Source: Irpex lacteus (Eukaryota > Basidiomycota > Agaricomycetes > Polyporales > Irpicaceae). From it: 64,000 nucleotides of DNA. The notes under the pieces are model-generated. The model ran no database searches. It was not told where the DNA came from and saw only the letters and a program-made list of their open reading frames with translations. The position numbers and the translations under genes were made by a program. Numbering within the stretch: the stretch's first letter is position 1; the number at the start of each line of letters is the position of its first letter. Below are positions 45,692 to 57,700 of this stretch, one piece after another. The stretch is taken from contig MQVO02000067.1 of NCBI GenBank assembly GCA_001986395.2, positions 17,178-81,177 on the forward strand, written 5' to 3'.

Positions 45692-48600
45692 TCACCACGG
45701 CCGATTGGACGGTGGATCATTGTATCCAAACCCTCCATAGGGATTTGAACCAGGGAAGTTGGGTCCAGGTGGGTTTGCATTGGGCATGCCGAAGCCACCC
45801 GTAGGGTTAGCATCAGGCATTCCACCTGGTCCTCCAGGATAGCCAGGTCCACCGGGGAACGAGGGAGGAGGTCCACCCGGAGGAGGTCCGTAAGAGCTAC
45901 CATATGCTGGGTACCCACCCTGTGGTTCTGGAGGGGCATAGGAGGGAGCATAGCCACCGGGTCCTCCAGGGGCGCCCGGGTAGCTAGAACCACCGTAAGG
46001 TGAAGGAGCTGAAGGACCGCCAGGGAAATCTGGAGGCCCACCTGGGAAGCCCGAAGGTCCACCACCCGGAGGGTTATAAGAGTGGGGGGATGTCGGCGGC
46101 ATACTTGGCGGCTGAGGCGAGTTGTGGCTGGGATAACCGGGCTCCGAAATGTCTCTACGTCCTGACCCACCGCCGAACTGGCCAAGGAATGCCTGAGCTT
46201 CGCCAATCTTCCCTAGGCCAGGTATGCTTCCTAGTAATCCGCCACCAGGGGTCTGAGGAGGACCTGGCTGTCCGTGGCTGTGATGGCTATAGCCCGGTGG
46301 CTGATTATGCCCACTGGCACCCTGTAGCCCTTGAGTAAACTGAATAGCTGATCCGATAACAGGTATCTGGCTGGTGTAACCATGAATGTCGTGTTGAGCT
46401 TGGTGAGCAGCGTTGGCAGCAAAAGTGCCTTCTGCCGCTGGGGCACCACCTTCACCAGCCAAACGAATGTTGCGGTGGTTTCGAACAGAATCCTTGCTCA
46501 GGCGCCCCAGGATCTCTTGCTGCTTATGGCCAAGACCCTGCACCCACTTCTGCATATACTCCATCATCTCTCGCTGGATCTGTGAGTTTCGATCATGGAA
46601 ATCGGGATGAAAACTATGGGAGCCATACATTAGATATAAAACGATAGACACATTGGCCCATCCACTTACAGGCACCCAAGAATTTCTTCCAGAATTTGAT
46701 GCACGTTGACATTATTGTCGTCCCAAGCCTTCACAACCCTGGTCACAGCGAATGCCTGGAGGCAGGTAAGGCTGAAAGCTGACGCCAAGTGGCGGGTATT
46801 AGACGTACCAAAACGATCTTCCCTAAGTTACCGGCAGGTTCGTTGAGGATTAGATTCTAATGAAAGACAAGGTTTAATTTTGGGCTGGATAAATATGAAG
46901 TCAAGCTACCCACGAAGTGATCCTTGCTAAGGAACGAATGCGTAGGATCAGACTAGCAATGTATGTCAGAACTTCTACCTATTATTTAAGATATGAGACA
47001 AGCTTACGGCATGCGGTTGATCAAACACCTCGTACTGGTCAGCTTGGTTGATGACCTGGCCCGAAGCAGCCATCAGCTGCGAGGTGGCCGTCTTCATGAG
47101 AGGCTTTAAGAATGGCTGCCAAAGTGACTTAGCGGCGTAGCGAGAGAATGTCAATAAGTCAACGAACCTCAAGGGTGGTAAAGACAAAGACAGAGATAGA
47201 TTCAGTGAGCCTCTCGATAAGAGATCCTAGACCAGGAATCTTCTCTGCAATGACGTAAATAAACCTTTTTCTAACACCGTGGTGAGATGAACGAACCGAT
47301 GGTCTTCTCAATCTTCTTCATAACTGTCACACATATCACGTTAATTACGTATCACTACTCACGAAAGTTTCACACTCACCAGAATCTCGCCAACTTAGGA
47401 CTTGCCACAGAACGGAGTGTAGCTCCTGTGGGCTCAGTTGGTCCGGAGGCTTACCACCCATTTCAGGACCTGCCCTGATACGTTCGATGTTATCCATATC
47501 ACGAGCCATATCCGAACCACTCCCACCCGGCAGGGTGAACAGGAGTTGACGTAGTTGATCTCCTGCTGCAGAGGGTCCACCTGGTCCACGAGAGGAAGGA
47601 CCTGCTCTGGATCGCGCCTTATCAAGCTCCTTGTTGAGGTCGCTCACGGATGCTTGACTCTTGAGATAGACGAACGTATGAGAATGGTCAGTAGCTACGA
47701 CTAAATTAGAATCTCACGATGTGGTCAGTAGCCTCTGTTATGAAGAGTTAATCTCGGTATTTCCAGAAAAGGGTGGAAGCTCACCTCCTAGTAAACTATG
47801 AATGAAGTCTTGGCCACCAAAAGTACCTGAAAGACATATGTAAGTGGAGAATGGAGAACTGACAGCTCTTCATGACATACCTGTGACTAGCGGAGCGACC
47901 CATTTTCCATTGCTCGCTTGAATACGCACTTGATCTCCGACGTGAAGGAAAACGTTCTCATGGCCCATGTGCACAAGCGCAAGTTCACAAAAGTTTGAGT
48001 GAGCGGCGAAGTCCTCAAGAGTGTGTAGCTGTACGAACAATCAGGGATGCCTCCAGGCTATAACCTTGGGAACTCACAGCAGTGCCCAGAAGTCTGTAGG
48101 CCTCGTACTCGTCTTCCTTGCGACCTTGTGCACGGTGCTGTCTGCCGATGTGAATACACCGTTCGAGCGTGCGTCTGACCAAAGCTCTCGAAGTGTCCCA
48201 AGAGCCATTTTCTAGGAAGGATAGTAAGCTTTCCGCACACATCTTACCAAGATAATCATCAATACTTACCGTTGGCAATATAGTTCTTCATCCCTGTTCT
48301 TGGATCGACCTCTAACTCACGCGGCTGTACCAAGGACCCTCAGTCCCGATAGTTCAGATGCCGTATGCGGTATATAACGTACATCAACTGGTCCGCGGAG
48401 CCTTGAATCATATTGACGAGCATCATTCGGATATCCTTTGGGATTATCGATGTGCTCAGTCTGTGCAAATAACTTCAATGAGCGACGTGCGAGATAAGTT
48501 TTGGACGTGTGCTTACTGGAAGATAGCAACCGAGTCGTTCGACTGTTACCTCGAACTCGTGAGTAGCATAACCATGCGCCTGAGACGACCAATCAAGCAC

Positions 48601-49258
48601 GTATATTGTAGGAGCTCCGAGACAACTTACCAAGAATCCCAAGGCCATGCATAAATTGATGATTGTCTACGCGAACTGTTAGTAGGAAGAGTTTTTTTAC
48701 AATGTGGGCAGCGAGGAAGATTACCTGTAGTGGGAGCTTCTGAAGGCCAGCAACATCCACGGCCTGGTCATGTAAGCAACAGTCTTGTTCTTGCAATATT
48801 GAACTACTCACTTGACTATAGTCCCGTAGCCAATTACTGTAGAAGAAAAGGCATAAATCGGTTATGCCTTCTCAGCACGAAACCGAATTACTTACCCGAA
48901 ATACACGCGTTTAATGTCAAGTCCTCCGAATTTAGATCCACCTTTTCCTATAAGTGCACCTAGCGCAAAGCCTCCCGCCTTTTTGGCGACATCCGAGAGT
49001 GTATCTTCCTGCGGATTTGTTAGCGAATACATTTCATGTGAGCGAGGTTTACGCACAATGTCACCATGCCTAAAAGCTCGCCCTTCAAGGTATGCGAAGC
49101 TGAGGGTGGTGGCGATCAGCGCCACATTCCTAGAAGCGATTACTGGCATTCGCCTACCTGGGGATATTTCCTGCGCCGAAGGCATGTACGCCACTGTTGG
49201 AGAGACATAGCACGAGAATACAACAAGAGACGAGGAAAATATGGGAGTTCACACTCAT
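45692..49258 (-). CDS. HET-C-type heterokaryon-incompatibility protein homologue
   Basis: Homologue of Neurospora het-c, a secretory-pathway protein with a glycine-rich tail, involved in non-self recognition there; its role in basidiomycetes is not established. Many short exons on the minus strand. The N-terminus was rebuilt from exon 1, 49258-49158 (signal peptide IFLVSCCILVLCLSNSGVHA, then FGAGNIP) and exon 2, 49099-49057 (SFAYLEGRAFRHGDI). Later exons give FGGLDIKRVYFGNWLRDYSQ, AVDVAGLQKLPLQ, AHGYATHEFEVTVERLGCYL, TEHIDNPKGY, DPRTGMKNYIAN, SWDTSRALVRRTLERCI and LHTLEDFAAHSNFCELALVH, all strong het-c landmarks. The last exon ends in a long Gly/Pro/Tyr-rich tail (SGFPGGPPDFPGGPSAPSPY). Not every internal joint was fixed. 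Confidence 0.88.
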
Positions 49259-49689
49259 GATGGAGTGCAAAAAATATGGTGGTTATGGTACAAGTTCAAG
49301 GAGAAGCGCAGCGCTGCATTCAAGACTATAACCAAGGATAACGTGCATCGCTCTGATCTTGGCTATACTGCCTCATCAGTGATAATAAGCGCCACGATGT
49401 CATAGATCTGTGGCCATGATACGGCGGCGATTTAAAGTAAACGCTTTGAGAGCCAATATTAAAGCGGAGCTCAGATACTCTCGCCATACCAGCGCTTATG
49501 CGTATTTTGTGGACTTCGACACCGTTCCTGCAACGACCTCGTCTGCCTCGAGAGGCTCCTCTGCTCGTTTTCTCTGTCTTTTCTTCAAAAAAGCAACACA
49601 TCTTTTGCACACTTACGGTAGGCGTCGATATTCTATCTGTACATGGTGATGGAACATTACTCACTCGAAATGCGACTCTCAGGCTCATC
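49259..49689. promoter_or_regulatory. Shared divergent promoter region HET-C / G3BP-like
   Basis: 431 bp separate the two start codons, which face away from each other. It must hold both promoters and any 5' leaders; a pyrimidine-rich tract near 49570-49580 precedes the plus-strand gene. No specific motif is claimed. Confidence 0.5.
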
Positions 49690-51374
49690 ATGACCAACGG
49701 ATCTACAGTGAACCCGTCTGAAGTCGGCTGGCAATTCGTTCCTCAGTACTACACTTTTGTGAACAAGCAGCCAAACCGGTTGCATTGTTTCTATACAAAA
49801 GCGTCCACCTTCATCCACGGAACGGAGGGTGAGGATGGCAAACCTTGTTACGGTCAACAGGTGAGTTTGAATCTCATTGGTGCTAGGGCACGCGCACTGT
49901 CCAGATATGACGCGTTGTTTACTGTTCGTAACGTTCTATACGACTACAAGCTTGATGACACGTGTCGTAAAGCTGCAATGATAGCCTGACCATGCTATAT
50001 AGGGGACGCGCGTCCTCACATAAATCATATCCTCGTTTTGTCATGCAGCGCAAACACTGACCACTTGTATGCTATTTTGTAGGAGATCCACAGCAGAATC
50101 ACCGAGATCGGATTCCAGGACTGCAAGGTCTTTATTCACTCCGTAGATGCACAGTCATCAGCACAAGGAGGGATCATCATCCAGGTCATCGGTGAAATGT
50201 CAAACAAGGGAGAGCCATGGCGTAAATTCGTCCAAACTTTCTTCCTCGCGGAACAACCGAACGGATACTTCGTTCTGAACGATATCTTCCGTTTCCTGAA
50301 GGAGGATGCTGTTGATGATGAACCTACACAAGACGAACCCTCCGTCCAGGATGCTCCTACCCAAGAGTTCGGGACGACTGGATCCTTCCCACCTCCCGCT
50401 GCATCTCAGCCTGAACCAGAGCCTGTACCGACTCCGTCTCCTGCTCCTGTTGCTGCTCCTGAACCGCAACCAGAGCCTACTCCATCGCCGGCGGCTGAGC
50501 AGCAGGTGAATGGTGTACATGAACCGGAAGCCGAGCCTGCAGCCACTCCTGCTCCTGCTCCTACTGAGCCCGAGCCAGCCGTCTCTGAGCCCGCTGCACC
50601 CTCCCCTGCGCCTTCTACTCCTGCCCCTGCCGCTCAGGCATCTCCCGCTCCGCATGCGGCTCCCGTAGCTCAGCCTCCCGCAGCTCAGCCACCCGTCGCT
50701 TCTGCTCCTGCTGCTGCCCCGGCCGCTCCTACGCCTACCGCTCCTCCCGTCCGCAAAACTTGGGCCAACCTTGCTGCTGCTGGCAGTCAGAAGTGGGGCG
50801 CAAATGTTGCGGAAGCCAAGGGTGTCAGCGAGGCGCCTGCTTCCACTAGCTCACCGGCTCCTGCTGGCACATCACAATCGCCGGCCCCTCGTCAACCACA
50901 GAACCAGCACCCTGCATACACTGCCGCTTTGAATGTCACCACAGCTCAATGCTTCGTGAAGGTACGGCAGTTTGTCTGATTTCTTCCTCTTCATTTGCTG
51001 ATATGGCGTTCTAGGGTGTCGTCGAGACTGTCTCCGAAACCGCTCTCAAGAATACTCTTACCCAACGTTTCGGTCCTATCAAGGATGTCGAGATTGTCCG
51101 GAGCAAGGCTTGCGCCTTCCTCGAGTTCAACACCGTCGAATCCGCCAAACGTGCCATCATCGCCTCTCTGCCCGGTAATGCAGGTGGCGAGGGTGGCATC
51201 CGTATCGGCGAGGCCTCTGCTGACGGTCCTCCGGCGCGCATCTCTGTCGAGACTCGCAAGGAGCGTAGTGAGCGCGGACCCCCTCGTGGCCCTCCTCTCA
51301 ACGGCGACCGGGGACGCGGTGGCTTCCGTGGTCGTGGTGCTCCGCGTGGGCGTGGTATTCCCCCTCAGAAGTAA
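49690..51374 (+). CDS. G3BP/Nxt3/Bre5-like NTF2 + RRM protein
   Basis: Family members (G3BP, Nxt3, Bre5) bind RNA and ubiquitin proteases and act in stress granules. Exons 49690-49860, 50083-50961 and 51015-51374 join to 469 residues. NTF2-like domain, residues 1-140: EVGWQFVPQYYTFVNKQPNR, LHCFYTKAST, ITEIGFQDCKVFIHSVD and QTFFLAEQPNGYFVLNDIFR. A long Pro/Ala/Glu linker follows. The RRM is close to the C-terminus (CFVKGVVETVSETALKNTLT, FGPIKDVEIV, ACAFLEFNTVESAKRAI). The end is an RGG box (RGRGGFRGRGAPRGRG). The 222-bp first intron is much longer than its neighbours and could contain regulatory sequence. Confidence 0.9.
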
Positions 51375-51891
51375 TCTGCTTCCTCAGTGGATTAACTTCG
51401 ACGGGTTGTTGTTCGAAGGAGCCTGGGTGTAGACGCAGTCCTTCCGGCCTGGATCGTCATACGAACCTGACGAGTCTAGCTCGGAAGATTAGTACTGATT
51501 GTCTTAATCCCAAAAGTATCCAAAAGATGTGTGCGATGTGTTGTTATACTTATGTTTACGATTTTTGCTGCTGTAGCCATTCGATCCGTTTGCTCGTTGT
51601 TGTCGCTGTGTTTTGTCGCATTACACTCATTTGATGTGCGTATCCGGCGGTAGTCTCTTGCAGCCTACCTGCCATCCTATCCTGTGCTTGTGTGCTCCCA
51701 CTCTCTTTGCAATTGTATACGATTGATAATGGTACCAGTATGGCGTGAAACTATCAGGTTATTACATGGTAATGAACTGTCGATAAAAGTACACGATGGG
51801 TCAGATAGATAATGAAATAAATATCGACGAGAAGTCAAGATCGATTTTGCAATAAAAACGAAAGTCAGCAGACCTCAAATTACAAGAAAGT
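51375..51891. other. Convergent 3' region G3BP-like / P450
   Basis: About 520 bp of 3' flanks; no coding sequence recognised. Confidence 0.55.
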
Positions 51892-53995
51892 TCATGAAGG
51901 AGACAAAGAGTGTTCCTCTGACGTCGAATGTATGTACGGCGTGACAAGAAGAGGCAGCATACTACCTTCCTTCTCCCTACCAGCAACGTAAGGCCGGGTC
52001 AACACCCTTCGAAACCGAGATAATGAGCACACGGAAGAGAAAATCACAAAGAAGGCGACGTACACATTAGCCTTGCCGACTTGTTGACCCGGCGCAGGGG
52101 AGAACACGAAGTTCGTAAGGAGCATAAACATGAAGACCTTGAACTCGATGATAGCCATTCGCATGCCAATACATGCCTATAATGCCGGTGTTAGATGAAT
52201 AGACTGAAAAACATATTGAGCTACGTACTCGAGGGCCAGCAGAGAACGTCAAGAGATGATTATACAGCCCCGGAACAGTCTGGATCGAGTCTGGGAGGTC
52301 GTCCCACCGGTCAGGGCTGGAGTATGGAGGGTCAGGCATTAGGAGATATAGGAAGAAAATGGATAGCATACTTGAAAGTCCACGCTGTCTCTCCCCAGAA
52401 CTCCTTATCGAGGTTAAATCCTTCGATGGGTACGTAGATGAATGTACCTTTCGGTACAAAGATACTTTGGGCATCGTCCAGTACCACGTTTCCGCTGCTG
52501 TCCTTCCTCTTAATCGGAGAGCTGATAGGTATATGGTCGTCTCGCGTTGCCACACGCAGACTTGAGTGTATGGGAGGAATCAAACGCAACACCTCTTTGG
52601 TGACATTATCTAGGTATGGCAGCTGAGCGATGTCGGTGTACAAAGATTGAACCTCGTCAGATGTAAGGTCTTGGAGTGGCGTGGCAGGTAAGATCGAGAG
52701 GAGATCATTGCGCAGACGAGTCTGAACGTCTTGATACCGCGAAACAAGGAAGAGAGACCACGTAAGAGCAAGCGAGGTTGTGTCCGTGCCAGCGAAGATG
52801 ATTGTGTTTATGGTGTTCAGAATGTCTTCGTCAGGTATCCGATGTTCTAGAGGAATTTCCTTCGACTCGTTGAATTTCACTTCGCATAATTATGAGTTTC
52901 GCCATATCAAATGTTCAGCGTTCGGGTAAGACACTTACGGAGAAGACTTAAGAGATCCTTTCCGCCATAGGACTGGCCCCTGGCTTGTGCCTCCGTAATT
53001 TTCCGTTTCTTCTCTTGGATCACTCTACCAGCAACACGGTGTATGACTTCGCGACATTGGGCGACGAATCTTCCAGACTTGCTCGTCTATGAAATGGTTT
53101 AGAGTATGGTGCTGGAATAGAACTAAGTACTTACCCATAGCTTGTCTGCCATCGGCACATGGAGTGTGACTAAGTCCCACCAGCCACCTCTGTTTTGTGA
53201 GATAGCAACGTCGAACATCTCAGTGTACGCTCGAAGCAGTTCATTGTCCCCGTTGTAAATGGCTTCTAGCTCATAATCAAAGCCCGCTGAGCCCATCACA
53301 TCGAACGTAACCCGGCTCATCCAGTTGCACACGTCAAAGACATAGCCCTCTGCGGGCATCACATTAGCTTCGCACATGATGTCGGCCCACCTGTCTCTGA
53401 GAGCCACAGCCTTCTCAAAGACGACAGGGACAAGATCACGCATTGCTTGAACGGAGAATGCAGGTGTTGCCACACGTCGTTGTCGCTTGTGTACGTGTCC
53501 TTCGGCGGAAAGCATTCCAACCCCTATGAGCTGCGAGATGAGATGCCTGCTAGTTTCTGGCTTCTGGTAGTCCGAGGTGTGTTGAACTACATGGTTCATG
53601 GCAACTGGGTCGAGGGTGAACAAACGTTGATCCCACTATTTGCATCTTTCAATGAGGCTTTACACCAGATGGAAAGGAGAACGTACCGGAAGAGGTCCTC
53701 TGACGCAGACGTTTCGCCCATATTCTTTCACAAAGTGCACGTATGTACTCGGGGAACGGCGTGGACTGTAACAGAGGTGATGAGCGACTACTCAACACAC
53801 CAGATGACTGCACGAAACTCACTCCATTATCATCCCCAAATGCCGCATTTCAACAAACCTGTTGCTCTTCGGACCAGGTAGCCGAGCAAGAGGGTTGAGT
53901 AGAGGCTTAATGAGGACCAGGTACACCCCATAGGCGGCCACAGCAAGCCCACTGGCGGCACAGAGGCTGAGCATTGGTGAAGGTGTGAAGGGCAT
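51892..53995 (-). CDS. Cytochrome P450 monooxygenase
   Basis: Membrane-anchored haem monooxygenase of unknown substrate; mushrooms have large P450 sets for secondary or xenobiotic metabolism. The N-terminus has a membrane anchor (SLCAASGLAVAAYGVYLVLI) and the Pro-rich hinge PLARLPGP. Body landmarks: EGHVHKRQRRVATPAF (C-helix), INTIIFAGTDTTSLALTW (I-helix, AGTDTT oxygen site), KEVLRLIPP (K-helix ExxR) and PDRWDD (PERF-like). Haem signature FSAGPRACIGMRMA is formed across a phase-0 intron with its haem-ligand cysteine intact. The C-terminus VVLTRPYVAGREKEG needs one more short intron. The start ATG is 53995-53993. All key residues are present, so the enzyme is probably functional. Exon joints between 52880 and 53120 and around 53700-53830 are approximate. 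Confidence 0.88.
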
Positions 53996-54547
53996 AACGC
54001 GCTACGAAAGTGGTGGTTAGGGATGAGATGTGTATTCCTTCATGGTCGTTTAAAATGGTTTAGAGGAGACTAGGCTGTAATGGAATGTGAGAAGCGATCC
54101 ATTAGTGCATTGCTTAGAACAAAAAGAAAGTCCCTTTTAGTCGAGCTACAGGCTTCTTTGTCACGATGTTACTCAATGTCACTCAGGCTTCAAACGCGCA
54201 GGTGTGACAATATATTCGGGTAATCAGCCAGACCCCTCTAATCCCATGGATCGCCATAGCCCCTGCTAGATATCTCTGAAGTATGAGCCCATGCTAGAAG
54301 GTAGACCATCTCAATACTATCCTCCACTCAGGGACAATAACTTGAAGGAGGAGACGCCACGAAGAGCGCCGCATCATTGTAGATCATTGCCTTTTACCGT
54401 AGTACTTGACCGCTCCCGAGCCATCGTAGATTGTCTGTCCAGTACCGTGACGACAAACTACAAACTATGAAAACTACTTCTACACTACTAGCTGTAATAT
54501 CAAGCCGGATATGTGGCATTCGGTACTATGTGTCATAACTCGTGCCT
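53996..54547. other. Spacer P450 promoter / ICMT-like 3' end
   Basis: About 550 bp between two minus-strand genes; nothing else supported. Confidence 0.5.
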
Positions 54548-55332
54548 CTAGTACACAAACGGCACCATCCTATACGGTGTCTTCTTCGACCACTTTATCC
54601 ACTGCTCCTGGAAGTGTGCTTTCAAGACATCATCCTCCAGCTTGCACCTCTTCACCGCGCCCGAGTAAAACACGTATTTCAACGCCACATCTGCCACACC
54701 CAACCACACCCACAAGGAGCGCTCAGTAAACCCGTGTTCGAACCAGAACGACCCTCTGCCGTAATTCATTAGGAGCGCGCCGAGTGAGACCATGAGGGCG
54801 CCGAGATACGAGGGATGGCGGACGTAAGAGTATGGTCCGTCCGTGATGAGCTTGTGGTCCTCGCGGACAGCGAGTTGGAAGGTGAAGTTCTTCTGGAGGC
54901 GGCGGTAGCAATCTATGCGGATGAAGGTGCCCCCAAGAATTAGCGCGAGGCCGATCAATCGCTCGGGCTGGTACAGGGTAAGTCTCTCGTCGGCGAGGAC
55001 TCGCTGAGGGAAAATAGCGAGCACATTCTGCCAGTGAAGGCTATGTGCTAGTACGGCGAGGGCCTCGGTGAGGTTGTGGATGTGAATGAACACCTGCGAA
55101 GAACGTATCGTTAGTTGATGCAACGTAGAATACCAGCTGAGGAAGATGAACTCGCCTGGGCCAGGAAAGCCAGCCAAATGATGGGTATAGTCATCGAGTC
55201 ATGTTTCTTGCGCTCAGTAAAACCCTTCTTCTCCTCTTCTGACGGCTCCTGGTACGGTGGCGTACACGCCCTCTTGGCGCCCCATGAAGCAGCGAGAAGA
55301 CCACCGATCTGAATGATAGTGGTGGCGTCCAT
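54548..55332 (-). CDS. Isoprenylcysteine carboxyl methyltransferase-like protein
   Basis: Membrane methyltransferase of the ICMT family, which methylates prenylated cysteines of Ras/pheromone-type proteins, or a related phospholipid/sterol methyltransferase-like member. Exons 55332-55156 and 55093-54548 join to 240 residues. The intron 55155-55094 starts with GC (CAG|GCGAGT) instead of GT; only this joint keeps the frame into VFIHIHNLTEALAVLAH. Landmarks: hydrophobic N-terminus, MTIPIIWLAFLAQ, GLALILGGTFIRIDCYRRL, VREDHKLITDGPYSYVRHPS (the SAM/substrate HxLxTxGPYxxxRHPxY motif) and YLGALMVSLGALLMNYG. The usual C-terminal RxxxEE glutamates are replaced by KRCKLEDDVLKAHF, so activity is likely but not certain. 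Confidence 0.82.
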
Positions 55333-56801
55333 GACAGTGTAGACCGGATGCAAGAACGGTGGGTACGTCGAGACTGTTGAGTCTCTGAAGCAGTAAAGAA
55401 GCCATACCTCAGTATTTATAGATACTTGGAAGGCCCTTCCGCGGTGTATCCAGAGACTTGGTCACTGTTGCTTCGGGCAGAAGCTGTTGTCCCACGAGCA
55501 TGGAAGTTGTGGTCACCCGACCATTCAACAAGACCGTGCAATCCACGCCCAACAACGTTCCGCTGTATCGTGCTGCTGACTACAGTGTGCCGGAGAACGA
55601 CGATAAGAGTCTTCTTTCATGACACCGTGAGCAAGTTTCGGACAGTTTTAGGTAGAAATGATACCATGGCCATAGTTGGCGGAGTTCGCGAGTAAAGCTT
55701 TGAAACGTTCTCCACGGTGACCATCCTGGGTAGATCTTCTGTGGATATTAGCCTTCTAGAACGTGACTCGTTTCGCTCATATGAATGACCACCTTGTCTC
55801 GAGAACTGATAACGAGCGCTGTGTATCTGTTAATCATCTTCTCACTGTATTAAGAAAACTGACCTGGTGTACTGCTCGGTAGTCATGCGGTCTGATGGCC
55901 GTGATACTTGTACAGGCGCATGCGTGTAGAGAAGTTGTATATGTTGTCCACATTCGTACCAGCGACGCTCACTGAGCCTGAGATTGCATGTGAAGATACG
56001 CTCCCGGTTCGCTAGGAGAAGAACAACAAACTTGCCAGCGGAGATGCTCAGTGTGAACGACTATGACCGTCGCTCACTCTTCTGTGTGTTATATAGATGA
56101 ACACACCATTAGTTCCACGACGCGACCTCATCGACCGACAGGATGGTTCACTGCGTGCGAAACGTCCATCCTCTCCGCAGGCAGGGAGTTTTGCGGCTTG
56201 CGACTAGAAACAGTGTGGATGATTAATGACTGAGACAATGGACAGATATTCAGTACGTACCGTCTCACGTCCTTCACTGAAGCATCTCCATGAGCGTTGA
56301 ACAGCTTGAGTAGCTCAAATATGTGGAAGAGTCATTAATGTCTCACTGCCAGTGGGAACCAAATTACCGTGACGCATACCGCACGGCCGCGCGAACGCGT
56401 ATGCGATTGATCGAATTTATTTCCAAAAGAGGAATGCCGGCGGGACGCGACTGCACCACCCACCCAGGTTGCTCTCGACTTTGACATTTGCCTGCAAATA
56501 CATTGGTCGAATTCTAGCAGCCGTTAGTACGCGTCACGGAGCCCGTCTAACGTTCTCTTAGCAAGCCCTTCTCCGACAATTTGCATCATCCAGGCCATAA
56601 CAGTTCTTGAAACGCCCATCAGGTCCCTAAACACGATTATGTGGGGGCTGCCACGATCACTGTTCAACATTGCCGAAACTGAAACCTTCTCTTCATTCTA
56701 GCATGTACTATATCTACGCTTCTTTATCTGTTGGCTCGACCCTTATACTCTCACCACCACTGTCACTGTCGTCGTCCCAACCACAACTTACACCCTGAGT
56801 T
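55333..56801. other. Intergenic region
   Basis: About 1.5 kb between the divergent ICMT-like gene and the membrane-protein gene at 56802. Short open frames at 55426-55695 have no motif. Nothing else supported. Confidence 0.5.
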
Positions 56802-57392
56802 ATGTCCCAATTCTTCCCACACGCCCAATACGCAGAGGATCAGCCCTATTCACGCACAATCCTTACCGGCCATGTCCTTTCTCGAGGTTTCATAATAGGA
56901 GCTGGAGCTGGTGTCGGGTTCGGTGGACTGGCACATCTGGTTTCACGGTTCGCCGCTCGCAAAGTACCATCCCCCTCGGCCCCACATGTAGCTGCATCAT
57001 CAACAGCTGGAGAGTTCCTAGCAGACTACCCCCTTAACCGCCCCACGTCCCTCAAACTCCTTCACTCAGCAGGCTACGGCTCGTTCCTGGGTGTCCTCGC
57101 TCTTACTTTCGGTCTCACATACCTCATGAGAGGCAAGGATGACATCGAGTGGAAAGACCGTAGTTGGCGTTTATTGGAGAATAAGGGGCAAGTGGGCATG
57201 GATAATTGGATTCTTGGGGGCTCGCTGGCAGGGGCAGGTCTTGTAGCAAGCCCGCCTGTGGCAAAGCGATATGGTGGAATTGCTGGCCTGGGATGGAGAG
57301 GAGTTGTTGGGGGAGCAGCGGTAGGCAGCTTGGTCGGCCTCGCTGGCTTCGTTGGAACCAAGCTTGGTTCTAAAGGCGAGAAACGCAACTAA
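56802..57392 (+). CDS. Small fungal membrane protein of unknown function (DUF1757-like)
   Basis: Intronless, 196 residues. The start YSRTILTGHVLSRGFIIGAG and Gly-rich hydrophobic stretches (GAGAGVGFGGLAHLVSRF; GSFLGVLALTFGLTYLMRG; GGSLAGAGLVA; GVVGGAAVGSLVGLAGFVGT) give about four short helices. The acidic KDDIEWKDRSWRLLENKGQV loop lies between helices 2 and 3. It resembles the fungal DUF1757 family by its SRAILTGH-type motif, from memory, with no known function. A mitochondrial inner-membrane location is plausible from the Gly-rich helices but not shown. Confidence 0.65.
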   Translation: MSQFFPHAQYAEDQPYSRTILTGHVLSRGFIIGAGAGVGFGGLAHLVSRFAARKVPSPSAPHVAASSTAGEFLADYPLNRPTSLKLLHSAGYGSFLGVLALTFGLTYLMRGKDDIEWKDRSWRLLENKGQVGMDNWILGGSLAGAGLVASPPVAKRYGGIAGLGWRGVVGGAAVGSLVGLAGFVGTKLGSKGEKRN

Positions 57393-57700
57393 TTACCTAC
57401 CCTTACTATAAGGCCAACCATAAATGTGCGTATATTGCATCAATGTCGTTGGCTACTATGACTGAAACTCACGCGTACGATTAGGGAGATATGACTATAC
57501 GGGCTGCCTCCAGCTGCTGTGTCATGCATATGAACGCTCACTAAGATCCGTTAACAAGGGTTACTTAGTATTGAGCCACGCCGCAGGATTACTTTACGGA
57601 ATTTGGAGATTAATTAGGAAGTTTAACGCGTAAAGCCATTATACAAGGGTTCAGCGTTGCGAAGATGGGATTTAGAAATTGATTGCAATCGTTGTCACCA
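57393..57700. other. Convergent 3' spacer
   Basis: About 300 bp between two convergent genes; 3' flanks only. Confidence 0.55.

Noticed and set aside
46000..46338. Plus-strand frame in the HET-C tail
   Set aside because: Antisense of the Gly/Pro-rich repeat tail; composition artefact.
53447..53881. Plus-strand open frame of 144 codons
   Set aside because: Antisense to conserved P450 exons.
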